DNA of 64,000 nucleotides from Streptomyces venezuelae (GTDB lineage Bacteria; Actinomycetota; Actinomycetes; Streptomycetales; Streptomycetaceae), in assembly GCF_008642315.1 (NCBI RefSeq), contig NZ_CP029192.1, positions 2,728,001 to 2,792,000 of the forward strand. The letters run 5' to 3'. Each line of letters starts with the position of its first letter. The stretch's first letter is position 1. This document shows, piece after piece, positions 44,723 through 55,527 of the stretch. The translations under genes were made by a program, and so were the position numbers. The notes under the pieces are model-generated. The model made no database searches. It saw nothing but the letters and a program-made list of their open reading frames with translations, and was not told where the DNA came from.

Positions 44723-47047
44723 CTACTGGACCACGTGGCCCGGGGTTTGGTCTGCGGAGGCGTTCGCCGCTTCGGCCGCCACGTCCGCCGGGCGGCGCCA
44801 GCCCCGGGAGCCGCGGGCGCGGAGCCACGCCGTCGTCTCCTCGGCCGGCATCGCGGCCGCGACCAGCCAGCCCTGGACCGCGTCGCATCCGAGGTCCCGC
44901 AGCCGCTCCCACGTCTCGTCGTCCTCGACTCCCTCGGCGACGACGAGCAGGCCGAGCGAATGGGCGAGGTCGACGGTGCAGCGGACGATCTCCGCGTCCT
45001 CGTTGTCGACGGCGAGGCGGGCGACGAAGGAACGGTCGATCTTGAGTTCGCTGACGGGGAGGCGACGTAGGTGGACCAGGGAGGAGTACCCCGTGCCGAA
45101 GTCGTCGAGGGACATCTTGACGCCGTGGCCGGTGAGGCCGGCGAGGGTGTCCGCCGCGCGCTGCGGGTCTTCGAGGAGGACGTGCTCGGTTATCTCGAGC
45201 TGCAGGGCTCCCGCGGGGACCCCGTGGCGGGCGAGGCGCGCGGCGACCGCTCCGGCGAAGCCGGGGGTGTGCACGTCGCGCGGGGAGACGTTCACGGCGA
45301 CGGGGACCTTCAGGCCCTGGGCCTGCCACTTGGCGACCTGACCGAGGGCGGTCTCCAGGACGTACTCGGTGAGGTGCGGCATGAGGCCGGACGACTCGGC
45401 GATCGCGATGAACTCGTCGGGCGGCACCTTCCCCCGTTCGGGGTGCACCCAGCGGACCAGCGCCTCCAGGCCCGCGACCTGTCCGTCGAACCGGACCTTC
45501 GGCTGGTAGTGCAGCTCGACGTCACCCGCGTCGAGCGCACGGCGCAGGTCGCCGAGGAGGCCGAGGCGGTCGGGGGTGTTGGAGTCCCGCTTGGATTCGT
45601 AGACCTCGACGCCCGTGCGGTCCCGCTTGGCCTGGTACATCGCGACGTCCGCACGCCGCAGGAGGCCCTCCGCGTCGAGTGCGTGGTCGGGGAAGACCGC
45701 GAGGCCCGCGCTGGCCTCCAGGACGAGGGTGAGGCCGTCGAGGTCGAGCGGGGAGCCGAGCGCGGCGACGAGCTGGCGGGCCACGCGCGTGGCCGATGTC
45801 GTGGAGTCGGCAACCGGCAGCAGGACGGCGAACTCGTCACCGCCGAGACGCGCGGCCTCGGCGCCGCGGGGCAGTGCGAGGCGCAGCCGGTCCGCGATCT
45901 GGAGGAGCAGCCGGTCCCCCGCGAGGTGGCCGAGGGTGTCGTTGACCGACCGGAAGCGGTCCATGTCGATCAGCATTAACGCGGAGCGTGCGCCGATCCG
46001 CTCGGCGTCGTCGAGGGCGGTCCAGGTCCGTTCGAGGAGCCACTGGCGGTTGGGCAGGCCGGTGAGGGGGTCGCGGAGCTGCTCCTCGGCGCGGGCTCGG
46101 GCTATCCACAGGGTGGAGTCGAGGGCGACCAGCGGGATGGCGAAGAGGGGCAGCAGGATCGGCAGGGAGATCGCGACGACGCAGATCAGCGGGGCGATGC
46201 CGAGCAGCGCGATGCCGAGCAGTCCCTGGCGGACGAGCGCGGTGCGGGTGACGGTGGGCAGGGCCTCGGTGCGCGGCGCGTGGACGTACCAGAGCAGGAC
46301 GCGGGTGACGGCGAGGTAGGCGACGGCGACCAGCGCCACCTGAGGTGCGGTGTAGAGGTCCCAGGTCTCGGGGAGCCAGGGCGATTCGGCGCTGGGTGCC
46401 GTGCCGAACGCGGCCAGCGTGAGTGCGCCCGCGCCGATGCCGAGGATGTCGACCGCGCCGTGCAGCAGGCCCTGGCGCCAGCGGTGCCTGCGTGCGACGC
46501 CGACGAGGACGACAACGGTGAGGCTGACCATGCCGGCGGGCACCCAGCCGTAGAGCAGGAGGACGGCGACGGTGAGGGCGCCGCCGGAGCCCGTGCCGCC
46601 CCACCAGCGGTCGCGGCCGAGGGCGACGAGGTGGCCGACGATGAGGCCGGTCAGGACGGCGAGGGACCAGCCCGCGGCGCCGGTGGGGAACAGGGCGTGG
46701 CGGCCGGTGAGGGCCTGGAAGAAGCCGGTGCCGAGCAGCACGGCGGCCGCGGCGACGGTCAGGAGGGGCAGCAGCGGCCAGGGGTCACGGGCGTCCTGCA
46801 CGGCCGGTACGCCCGGCCCCGCGAGGGTCGCGGGGCTGTCGGTGCCGTGCTGCGGTGCGGCGGTCCAGGCCCGTTCGCGTGGTTCGACGGCGGTGCTCAG
46901 CGCGCAGGGTCCGGAGCCGGCGGCGGGCTGCGGCATGCTGCCCTGGTCGGTGGTCGTCGCGGTCCGGCGGCCGCGCAGCCAGGCCGGCGCGCGCCACCGG
47001 CGCGCGCGCAGCCGTGAGTCCGGGGCGGCGCTCTCGGTCGGTTCCAT
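44723..47047 (-). CDS. rmdB: Membrane-bound GGDEF-EAL c-di-GMP enzyme, RmdB-type, with TTA codon
   Basis: About 774-aa c-di-GMP enzyme. A basic, Arg-rich N-terminus, six to eight membrane helices (about 95-305), GGDEF at 402-406 (RLGGDEFAVLLP) and an intact EAL domain from 528: GLEALVRW, VNVSPRDVH, EITEHVLLED, LDDFGTGYSSL, KIDRSFV and VAEGVED. RxxD is RGAE, so no I-site. In S. coelicolor RmdB acts as phosphodiesterase, as I recall; synteny next to ligA supports the name. Leu357 is TTA (45977-45979), so translation needs bldA tRNA. ATG 47047 follows GAGAGGGACGGGA. Confidence 0.88.
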   Translation of the reverse strand: MEPTESAAPDSRLRARRWRAPAWLRGRRTATTTDQGSMPQPAAGSGPCALSTAVEPRERAWTAAPQHGTDSPATLAGPGVPAVQDARDPWPLLPLLTVAAAAVLLGTGFFQALTGRHALFPTGAAGWSLAVLTGLIVGHLVALGRDRWWGGTGSGGALTVAVLLLYGWVPAGMVSLTVVVLVGVARRHRWRQGLLHGAVDILGIGAGALTLAAFGTAPSAESPWLPETWDLYTAPQVALVAVAYLAVTRVLLWYVHAPRTEALPTVTRTALVRQGLLGIALLGIAPLICVVAISLPILLPLFAIPLVALDSTLWIARARAEEQLRDPLTGLPNRQWLLERTWTALDDAERIGARSALMLIDMDRFRSVNDTLGHLAGDRLLLQIADRLRLALPRGAEAARLGGDEFAVLLPVADSTTSATRVARQLVAALGSPLDLDGLTLVLEASAGLAVFPDHALDAEGLLRRADVAMYQAKRDRTGVEVYESKRDSNTPDRLGLLGDLRRALDAGDVELHYQPKVRFDGQVAGLEALVRWVHPERGKVPPDEFIAIAESSGLMPHLTEYVLETALGQVAKWQAQGLKVPVAVNVSPRDVHTPGFAGAVAARLARHGVPAGALQLEITEHVLLEDPQRAADTLAGLTGHGVKMSLDDFGTGYSSLVHLRRLPVSELKIDRSFVARLAVDNEDAEIVRCTVDLAHSLGLLVVAEGVEDDETWERLRDLGCDAVQGWLVAAAMPAEETTAWLRARGSRGWRRPADVAAEAANASADQTPGHVVQ
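45977..45979 (-). promoter_or_regulatory. TTA (bldA-dependent) codon in rmdB, codon 357
   Basis: The minus strand reads TCC GCG TTA ATG CTG ATC, Ser-Ala-Leu-Met-Leu-Ile at the start of the GGDEF domain. The offset from ATG 47047 is 1068 nt, a multiple of three, so the TTA is in frame. It is the second of only two TTA codons found in the window's genes. Confidence 0.85.
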
Positions 47048-47313
47048 TCCCGTCCCTCTCACAGCCGGCGGTGCCCACGCCATGCGGACTCGGCCCTGAA
47101 GCGGCCGCGCCCATGAATCCGTCCCCGCACTCCGCACGAGCAAGGAGATGCGGTTCTCCCGCACTCGCGCCGAGCAGGGGATGCCCCCTTCCAAGCTCTT
47201 GATGAGCAGGTGATACCCCGTTCGCAGCGGGGCACGGCAGGCGCACACCTCAACAGTAGGCCGCAGAAGGCTTCCACGGGCAGCGGTCGACTACGGTTGC
47301 CCGAATGCGACCC
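47048..47313 (-). other. rmdB upstream region without a gene
   Basis: The 314-nt interval between rmdB and ligA has no supportable gene. It holds small hairpins in rmdB's leader: CCCCG-N7-CGGGG (47216-47232) and GGGG-ATG-CCCC (47177-47187). It shows no match that I can see to the GEMM c-di-GMP riboswitch. A TACTGT near 47250 could be a -10 element on the minus strand. The ligA terminator occupies the right end. Confidence 0.5.
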
Positions 47314-47353
47314 GGCCACCCGTATGCCTCTGGTATGCGCCGAACGGGTGGCC
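47314..47353 (-). terminator. Terminator after ligA
   Basis: GGCCACCCGT (47314-47323) pairs with ACGGGTGGCC (47344-47353), a 10-bp stem, and inside it ATGCC pairs with GGTAT through a G-T pair. It lies 8 nt beyond the ligA stop. Confidence 0.75.
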
Positions 47354-47361
47354 TTCAACCG

Positions 47362-49560
<2,199 letters not shown>

Positions 49561-49575
49561 TTATGTCATACCCAA

Positions 49576-50601
49576 TTACTCAGGGTTGTCTGCGAGCGAT
49601 CTCGCCGCCCTGGCGCAGTGGGCGAGCGCCGCACGCGCATACGCGGGTGATGCGCCCGCGAGCCCGCACGACGGGGTGACCACGACCGACTCCGCGAGTG
49701 TCCCCGGATTCAGCCCCAGCCTGCGCCACAACGTCCTGACACCCATGACGCTACCGGCAGGGTCTGACAATCGGCCGTCCACGCCCGGCACGACACCGGC
49801 GAAGAGCCGCGTACCGCCCTCGACCGCCTCACCGATCACTTCGTCGTCACGCTCGGTGAGCAGATCGAAGTCGAAGGAGACCGCGTCGGCCCCGGCTCGG
49901 CGCAGCAGCGCGAACGGCACGTCGGGCGCGCAGGAGTGGACGACCGTGGCGCCGTCACCACCACCGTCGCCGTGGACGGCGAGGACGTCCCGCAGTGTGC
50001 TCTCGACGAGCTGCCGGTCCACGGCGCGGTGGGTGCGGTACTCGCTGGCGGTCTTGATCCGGCCGCGCAGCACGGCGATCAGCGAGGGCTCGTCGAGCTG
50101 CAGGACCACCTGGGCGCCGGGCACCCTGCGGCGGACGTCCGCGAGGTGCGCGCGCAGGCCTTCGGCGAGGGATCCCGCGAGGTCGCGGCAGGCGCCGGGG
50201 TCGGAGAGCGCCGCCTCGCCGTTCCTGAGCTCCAGGGCCGCGGCAAGCGTCCAGGGGCCGACGGCCTGGACCTTCAGCGGGCCCTGGTACCCCTGGGTGA
50301 ACTCCTCCAGGGCGTCGAGGTCCTCGCCGAGCCACGCCTTGGCCCGCCGGGTGTCGCGGCCCGGGCGGTCGCCGACGCGCCAGCCGCTGGGCTCCACGCG
50401 CGCGTACAGGTCGACGAGGAGCCCGGCGGTGCGGCCGATCATGTCGGCGCCGGGGCCGCGCGCGGGCAGCTCGGCGAGGTACGGCATGCCCTGCTCGGGC
50501 CCCTCGAAGCTGCCGGTGACGGTCTTCGCGGCCTCGCGGGCGTCCCCGCCGGGCATGGAGCCGATGCCGGTGGCGGCGCACCGGGTGAACGCGTCGCTCA
50601 T
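49576..50601 (-). CDS. Core-only MetE-like (cobalamin-independent methionine synthase) protein
   Basis: 341-aa protein equal to the C-terminal catalytic domain of MetE, without the N-terminal folate domain (full MetE is about 750 aa). Zn-type ligands are visible: VVHSC (H-x-C) and TPSCGLAG (C); an Asp/Glu-rich LLTERDDE is between. It probably transfers a methyl group from a donor other than triglutamyl folate, as proposed for core MetE enzymes. Its ATG at 50601 overlaps the stop of the SDR gene (ATGA), so the two are coupled. Confidence 0.85.
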   Translation of the reverse strand: MSDAFTRCAATGIGSMPGGDAREAAKTVTGSFEGPEQGMPYLAELPARGPGADMIGRTAGLLVDLYARVEPSGWRVGDRPGRDTRRAKAWLGEDLDALEEFTQGYQGPLKVQAVGPWTLAAALELRNGEAALSDPGACRDLAGSLAEGLRAHLADVRRRVPGAQVVLQLDEPSLIAVLRGRIKTASEYRTHRAVDRQLVESTLRDVLAVHGDGGGDGATVVHSCAPDVPFALLRRAGADAVSFDFDLLTERDDEVIGEAVEGGTRLFAGVVPGVDGRLSDPAGSVMGVRTLWRRLGLNPGTLAESVVVTPSCGLAGASPAYARAALAHCARAARSLADNPE

Positions 50602-51287
50602 CGTCCCGGCCGCACCGTCAGGTCGTTGACCTCCGCGTCGCGGGGCAGGTCGAGGGCCATGACGATCGTCGTGGCGACCGACTCGGGGTCGATCCAGCGG
50701 GACGCGTCGTACTCCTTGCCCTCCTGCTGGTGGACCTTGACCTGCATGGCGCTCGCCGTGCGGCCGGGGTAGACGGAGGTGACGCGGACGCCGTTGCCGT
50801 GCTCCTCCTGGCGCAGCGAGTCGGCGAGGGCCTTCAGGCCGTGCTTGGAGGCGGCGTACGCGGACCACTCGGGGCCGGCGCTGAGGCCGGCACCGGAGTT
50901 GACGAAAACGACATGCCCCTGGGCGAGCCGGAGTTGGGGCAGGAAGTGGCGGGTCAGCTCGGCGGGGGCGATGAGGTTGACGTTGAGCTGGTGGCGCCAG
51001 GCCTTGGGGGTGAGGTCGCCGACCCGGCCGAGGTCGACGACGCCCGCGATGTGCAGCAGGGAGTCCACGCGCGAGGGCAGCGACTGGTGCCCGAAGGCCC
51101 AGGACAGCTTGTCGGGGTCGGAGAGGTCTCCGACGAGGGTGCTCGCGCCGGGGAACTCGGCGGCGAGCTCTTTGGCGCGGCCCGCGTCCCGCGCGTGCAG
51201 GACGAGGTCGTCGCCGCGGGTGTGGAGGCGGCGGGCCACGGCCGCGCCGATGCCGGAGCCGGCCCCGGTGATCACATGTGTTGCCAT
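50598..51287 (-). CDS. Short-chain dehydrogenase/reductase
   Basis: 229-aa classical SDR: GAGSGIGAAVA (Rossmann), HIAGVV (NAG-like), VFVNSGAGLSAGP and the catalytic YAASKHGLKAL (Y-x3-K). The C-terminal SVYPGRTASAM is typical. ATG 51287 (MATHVITG) is preferred; an ATG three codons earlier is in frame. It overlaps the core MetE gene by 4 nt, so the pair may act in one pathway, although the substrate is unknown. Confidence 0.92.
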   Translation of the reverse strand: MATHVITGAGSGIGAAVARRLHTRGDDLVLHARDAGRAKELAAEFPGASTLVGDLSDPDKLSWAFGHQSLPSRVDSLLHIAGVVDLGRVGDLTPKAWRHQLNVNLIAPAELTRHFLPQLRLAQGHVVFVNSGAGLSAGPEWSAYAASKHGLKALADSLRQEEHGNGVRVTSVYPGRTASAMQVKVHQQEGKEYDASRWIDPESVATTIVMALDLPRDAEVNDLTVRPGR

Positions 51288-51303
51288 ACCCGCCATGCTC
51301 GCA

Positions 51304-51849
51304 TCACTGGGTGCCCGCGGATTCCTCCAGGTAGGCCAGCGCGCCGACGGGCTCCTCCGCGAAAAAGACGAGGTCGGTGAGCGGGAGGGGCAGGAAACCC
51401 TCGTCCTCCATGCGGCGGAACTGCTCCTTGAGGCCGTCGTAGAAGCCCTCGGAGTTCAGCAGCACCACCGGCTTGGTGTGCTTGCCGTGCTTCTTCAGCT
51501 CCAGGATCTCGGTGGCCTCGTCGAGCGTGCCGGTGCCGCCCACCATGATCACGATCGCGTCGGCCTTCTCCAGGAGCAGCGCCTTGCGCTCGGCGAGGTC
51601 GCGCGCGATCACCATCTCGTGGGGCTCCACGACCTGCCGGGCCTTGGCCGCCAGGAAGTCCACGGAGACGCCCACGAGCCGCCCTCCCGCCGCGTCCACG
51701 CCGTCGGCCACGACCTTCATCAGACCGCTCTCGGAGCCGCCCCAGACCAGCGTGTGGCCGCCCTTGCCGAGCAGTTCGGCGAATTCGCGGGCCGGGCGGG
51801 TGTAGCGGTCGTCGAGGTCGGCGGCGGAGAGGAAGACGCAGATGTTCAT
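51304..51849 (-). CDS. LOG-family (TIGR00730-like) nucleoside 5'-monophosphate phosphoribohydrolase-type protein
   Basis: 181-aa Rossmann-fold protein: NICVFLSAADLDDRYTRPAREFAELL, VWGGSESGLMKVVADG, AERKALLLEKADAIVIMVGGTGTLDE. The family motif PGGxGTxxE has Val in place of the first Pro (VGGTGTLDE). LOG proteins cleave cytokinin-type or purine monophosphates, but many bacterial relatives have unknown substrates. It lies 16 nt after the SDR gene (upstream in transcription) and probably shares its operon. Confidence 0.85.
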   Translation of the reverse strand: MNICVFLSAADLDDRYTRPAREFAELLGKGGHTLVWGGSESGLMKVVADGVDAAGGRLVGVSVDFLAAKARQVVEPHEMVIARDLAERKALLLEKADAIVIMVGGTGTLDEATEILELKKHGKHTKPVVLLNSEGFYDGLKEQFRRMEDEGFLPLPLTDLVFFAEEPVGALAYLEESAGTQ

Positions 51850-51911
51850 GGGCCCACGGTACGTTCCGTACCGGAGACCACTCGCAGAGCATCCGTCGAG
51901 GAGGGCACGAC

Positions 51912-52241
51912 ATGACCAACGGGCATCAGATCACCGTCGAGCAGGGCACGGACCACGTGCGCGTGGTGCACGACGGGCAGGTCGTGGCGGAGAGCAGCCG
52001 CCCCGTGCTGCTGCGCGAGACGGGCTACCCCGTCCGGCACTACCTCCCCCCGGAGGACGTCCGCACGGACCTGCTGACCCCGTCGGAGACCACCACGTAC
52101 TGCCCCTTCAAGGGAACGGCTTCCTACTGGTCGCTGCCGGGGGCGGCGGACACGGTGTGGGCGTACCCGGTGCCGAAGGCGGCCGTGGCCGGGATCAAGG
52201 ACCACTTCTGCTTCTACGAAGCAGAAGTCACGGAAGCGTAG
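51912..52241 (+). CDS. DUF427-family protein
   Basis: 109 aa, ATG 51912. The beta-rich DUF427 fold is clear: HVRVVHDGQVVAESSRPVLL, RHYLPPEDVRTDLLTPSETT, TYCPFKGTASYWSLP, and VWAYPVPKAAVAGIKDHFCF. Such proteins are monomeric beta-tent proteins of unknown function, conserved in actinobacteria. It is divergent from the LOG-family gene, 62 nt apart, and its stop is 6 nt from that of the convergent GlxA-type regulator. Confidence 0.85.
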   Translation: MTNGHQITVEQGTDHVRVVHDGQVVAESSRPVLLRETGYPVRHYLPPEDVRTDLLTPSETTTYCPFKGTASYWSLPGAADTVWAYPVPKAAVAGIKDHFCFYEAEVTEA

Positions 52242-52247
52242 GCCAGG

Positions 52248-53243
52248 TCACGACGCAGCGGTGAACGTCCGCCGGTAGGCGACAGGCGAGACGCCGAGCA
52301 CGGCCCGCATGTGCTGGCGCAGTGAGTTGCCGGTGCCGAAGCCGGACCGGTGGGCGACCACGTCCACCGGCAGGTCGCTGGACTCCAGGAGCTGCCGCGC
52401 GAGTTCGATGCGCTGCGCGGTCAGCCACCGGCCGGGCGACATGCCGACCTCTTCCTGGAAGCGGCGGGTGAAGGTGCGCAGGCTCATGCGCGCGTGGGCG
52501 GCCAGTTCGCCGAGGGGCAGCGGTTCCTGGAGCCGTTCGAGGGCCCACGCGCGCGTGGCGGCCGTCGTGGCGAGCGTGGGCTCGGGGACGGGCCGCTCGA
52601 TGTACTGCGCCTGGCCGCCGTCGCGCCACGGCGGTACGACGCACACGCGCGCTACGTGGTTGGCGACGGCGGCACCGTGGTCGCGCCGTACGACGTGGAG
52701 GCAGAGGTCGATGCCGGCCGCGACGCCCGCCGCGGTCAGCACGTCGCCGTCGTCCACGAAGAGCACGTCCGCGTCGACCTTGATCCTGGGGAAGGAGCGC
52801 TGGAAGTCGCGGGCGACGTGCCAGTGCGTCGTCGCGGGGCGCCCGTCGAGGAGGCCGGCGGCCGCGAGGACGAACGAGGCGTTGCAGAAGGACACGATGC
52901 GGGTGCCGGGCCTGATCCTGCGCAGGGCCGCGGCCACCGGCTCCGGAAGTTCCTCGCCCGTCATCCCCCGGTCGAAGCTGCGGGTCGGCGTGATCACCAC
53001 GGTGTCCGCCGTGTCGAGGGCCTCGGGCCCGTGCTCGGCCGTCACCGTGAACCCGGAGTCCGTGCGCACCGGGCGGCCGTCCACCGTGCAGACGACGACG
53101 TCGTAGAGCGGCTCTCCGCGGTCGTTCAGCGCGTTGCCGAAGACGCGGGAGGGGATGCCGAGCTCGAAGGCGTACGCGCCGTCCAGCGCGATGACGACCA
53201 CGCGGTGCGCGCCGTCGCGGTCGCCCAGGCCATTCAGGTTCAT
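52248..53243 (-). CDS. GlxA-type regulator (DJ-1/PfpI + AraC HTH)
   Basis: 331-aa regulator. The N-terminal DJ-1/PfpI domain (about 14-195) has the nucleophile-elbow Cys in VSFCNASFVLAAAGLL; the C-terminal AraC double HTH (about 225-325) has LGELAAHARMSLRTFTRRF and VDVVAHRSGFGTGNSLRQHM. This architecture matches AdpA and GlxA-like activators. It is divergent from the oxidoreductase at 53355 and the intergenic TGGC-N6-GCCA palindrome is a candidate site. Its ligand and targets are unknown. Confidence 0.92.
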   Translation of the reverse strand: MNLNGLGDRDGAHRVVVIALDGAYAFELGIPSRVFGNALNDRGEPLYDVVVCTVDGRPVRTDSGFTVTAEHGPEALDTADTVVITPTRSFDRGMTGEELPEPVAAALRRIRPGTRIVSFCNASFVLAAAGLLDGRPATTHWHVARDFQRSFPRIKVDADVLFVDDGDVLTAAGVAAGIDLCLHVVRRDHGAAVANHVARVCVVPPWRDGGQAQYIERPVPEPTLATTAATRAWALERLQEPLPLGELAAHARMSLRTFTRRFQEEVGMSPGRWLTAQRIELARQLLESSDLPVDVVAHRSGFGTGNSLRQHMRAVLGVSPVAYRRTFTAAS

Positions 53244-53262
53244 GGCCGAATCCTGTCACATA

Positions 53263-53278
53263 CTGGCCAAACTGCCAG
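53263..53278. promoter_or_regulatory. Candidate operator between GlxA-type regulator and oxidoreductase
   Basis: CTGGC-CAAACT-GCCAG is a perfect 5-bp inverted repeat around 6 nt, 20 nt upstream of the regulator's ATG. It resembles a TGGC-containing site of AdpA/GlxA-type regulators but lacks the full AdpA consensus. Inferred from position and symmetry only. Confidence 0.4.
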
Positions 53279-53354
53279 CACCGCGCGACCCCGCACCGTC
53301 GCACTCTTGCCCTGACCAGCCCTTTTGCTGCTCTGCGAGAGAAAGACCAGAACC

Positions 53355-54296
53355 ATGAAGATGCGTGCCGTCAGCCCCCGCGCGTGGGGTGCCCCCGAGA
53401 ACCTCGTCCCGGTGGAGGTGGACCGCCCCGAGCCCGGCCTGACCGAGATCCTGGTCCGCGTCCACGCGGCGGGCGTGAATCCCGTCGACTGGAAGACCCG
53501 CGCGGAGGGCGCGTTCGGCACCTGGGGCGACACCCCGATCCTCGGCTACGACGTGTCGGGCGTGGTCGAGGAGGTCGGCCCCGGCGTAACCCTCTACCAG
53601 CCGGGTGACGCGGTGTTCGGCATGCCCCGCTTCCCCGAACAGACGGGCGGCTACGCGGAGTTCGTGGCGGCCCCGGCCCGCCGCTTCGCGCCCAAGCCGG
53701 CAAGCCTCTCCCACGTAGAAGCCGCCGCGCTCCCCCTCGCCGCGCTCACCGCCTGGCAGGGCCTGATCGAGACGGCGGGGCTGCGCGCCGGGCAGCGCGT
53801 GCTGATCCACGCGGCCGCGGGCGGCGTGGGCCACCTCGCCGTGCAGATCGCCAAGGCGCACGGCGCGTACGTCATCGGCACCGCCCGCGCGGACAAGCAC
53901 GACTTCCTGCGCTCGCTGGGTGCGGACGAGCTGATCGACTACACGGCGACGGACTTCTCCGAGGCCGTGCGGGACGTGGACGTGGTCCTGGACGGCGTGG
54001 GCGGCGTCTACGGAGACCGCTCCCTGCCCGTCCTGCGGCGCGGCGGCCACCTGGTGACCCTGCCCGACCCGGGCGGCCTGCCGGACCCGGGGCGGGCGGC
54101 TGAGCTCGGCGTGCACGCCGGGTGGACGATCGTCGAGCCCGACCGTCTGGGCCTGCTTGAGATCGCGCGCCTGGTCGACGAGGGCAAGCTCCGCGTCGAG
54201 GTGGACACGGTGCTGCCCCTGGAGGAGGCCGCAAAGGCGCACGCGTACGGGGAACAGGGCCGCACCCAGGGCAAGATCGTGCTCAAGGTCGCGTAA
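53355..54296 (+). CDS. NADP-dependent quinone oxidoreductase-like MDR enzyme
   Basis: 313-aa zinc-free MDR reductase: HAAGVNPVDWKTR, PILGYDVSGVVEEVGPG, VLIHAAAGGVGHLAVQIAKA (nucleotide loop), and VLDGVGG followed by HLVTLPDPGG. It resembles zeta-crystallin-type NADPH:quinone reductases, which reduce quinones and enones. ATG 53355 has GAGAGAAAG upstream. It is divergent from the GlxA-type regulator at 53243, which probably controls it. The stop is 24 nt from the convergent mnmA. Confidence 0.9.
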   Translation: MKMRAVSPRAWGAPENLVPVEVDRPEPGLTEILVRVHAAGVNPVDWKTRAEGAFGTWGDTPILGYDVSGVVEEVGPGVTLYQPGDAVFGMPRFPEQTGGYAEFVAAPARRFAPKPASLSHVEAAALPLAALTAWQGLIETAGLRAGQRVLIHAAAGGVGHLAVQIAKAHGAYVIGTARADKHDFLRSLGADELIDYTATDFSEAVRDVDVVLDGVGGVYGDRSLPVLRRGGHLVTLPDPGGLPDPGRAAELGVHAGWTIVEPDRLGLLEIARLVDEGKLRVEVDTVLPLEEAAKAHAYGEQGRTQGKIVLKVA

Positions 54297-54320
54297 CCGC
54301 TGCCCCCGACCCCGAGGGGA

Positions 54321-55466
54321 CTACACCCCCGCCGTCGCCCGTTCCGTCGTCGCGATCGTCGCCGAGCCGACCACGCGCGTGCCGTCGTACAGCACGATCG
54401 CCTGGCCGGGGGCGACGCCGCGTACGGGCTCGGTGAAGGAGACGTTCAGGGTGCCGTCGACAAGCTCGGCGTTCACCTCCGTCTCGCCGCCGTGGGCCCG
54501 CAGCTGCGCCGTGTACGTGCCGGGGCCGGACGGGGCGGCGCCGCACCAGCGGGGCTTGATGGCCGTCAGGGCCGTGACGTCCAGGGCCGCCGCCGGGCCG
54601 ACCGTCACCGTGTTGTTCACCGGCGAGATGTCCAGGACGTAGCGCGGCTTGCCGTCGGCGGCGGGGGTGCCGATGCGGAGGCCCTTGCGCTGGCCGATCG
54701 TGTAGCCGTAGGCGCCCTCGTGCGTGCCGAGGACCGCCCCGGACTCGTCCACGATGTCGCCCTCCGCCTTGCCGAGGCGGTTGGCGAGGAAGCCCTGGGT
54801 GTCGCCGTCGGCGATGAAGCAGATGTCGTGGCTGTCGGGCTTCTTGGCGACGGCCAGACCGCGCTCCTCGGCCTCCGCGCGGATCTCCTCCTTGGTGGTG
54901 ACCGTGTCCCCCAGGGGGAACATCGCGTGGGCGAGCTGGCGGTCGTCCAGGACACCGAGGACGTAGCTCTGGTCCTTGGCCATGTCTGAGGCGCGGTGCA
55001 GCTCGCGCGTGCCGTCCTCGCGGACGATCACCTGCGCGTAGTGACCCGTGACGACCGCGTCGAAGCCGAGGGCGAGCGCCTTGTCGAGGAGCGCGGCGAA
55101 CTTGATCTTCTCGTTGCAGCGCAGGCACGGGTTGGGGGTGCGGCCCGCCTCGTACTCCGCGATGAAGTCCTCCACCACGTCCTCGCGGAAGCGGTCGGCG
55201 AGGTCCCACACGTAGAACGGGATGCCGATGACGTCCGCCGCGCGGCGGGCGTCGCGGGAGTCCTCGATGGTGCAACAGCCCCGCGCGCCCGTGCGGAAGG
55301 ACTGGGGGTTCGCCGAGAGCGCGAGGTGCACTCCCGTCACGTCGTGCCCGGCTTCGGCGGCGCGGGCGGCTGCGACGGCGGAGTCCACACCGCCGGACAT
55401 GGCGGCAAGGACGCGGAGGGGGCGCTGGGCACCCTGCGGGGTCTCGTGGGTCTCGGTCAAAGTCAT
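54321..55466 (-). CDS. mnmA: tRNA-specific 2-thiouridylase
   Basis: 381-aa MnmA, installing 2-thiouridine at tRNA position 34 of Glu, Lys and Gln tRNAs using a persulfide sulfur. The PP-loop is [13 protein letters not shown]; the catalytic Cys pair is in [12 protein letters not shown] and [20 protein letters not shown] and a C-terminal beta-barrel follow. The sulfur donor in bacteria is an IscS-type cysteine desulfurase; one lies nearby at 56238. ATG 55466, 61 nt from the divergent amidase gene. Confidence 0.96.
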   Translation of the reverse strand: MTLTETHETPQGAQRPLRVLAAMSGGVDSAVAAARAAEAGHDVTGVHLALSANPQSFRTGARGCCTIEDSRDARRAADVIGIPFYVWDLADRFREDVVEDFIAEYEAGRTPNPCLRCNEKIKFAALLDKALALGFDAVVTGHYAQVIVREDGTRELHRASDMAKDQSYVLGVLDDRQLAHAMFPLGDTVTTKEEIRAEAEERGLAVAKKPDSHDICFIADGDTQGFLANRLGKAEGDIVDESGAVLGTHEGAYGYTIGQRKGLRIGTPAADGKPRYVLDISPVNNTVTVGPAAALDVTALTAIKPRWCGAAPSGPGTYTAQLRAHGGETEVNAELVDGTLNVSFTEPVRGVAPGQAIVLYDGTRVVGSATIATTERATAGV

Positions 55467-55527
55467 AGCTCTAACAGAGTACGGGGCGGCGGGAACCGGA
55501 TGCCCGTGAGTAAGCGTTGACGATCAC

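Noticed and set aside
47048..47313. A c-di-GMP riboswitch (GEMM) upstream of rmdB
   Set aside because: The interval contains hairpins but no match I can see to the GEMM conserved blocks; an Infernal search would decide.
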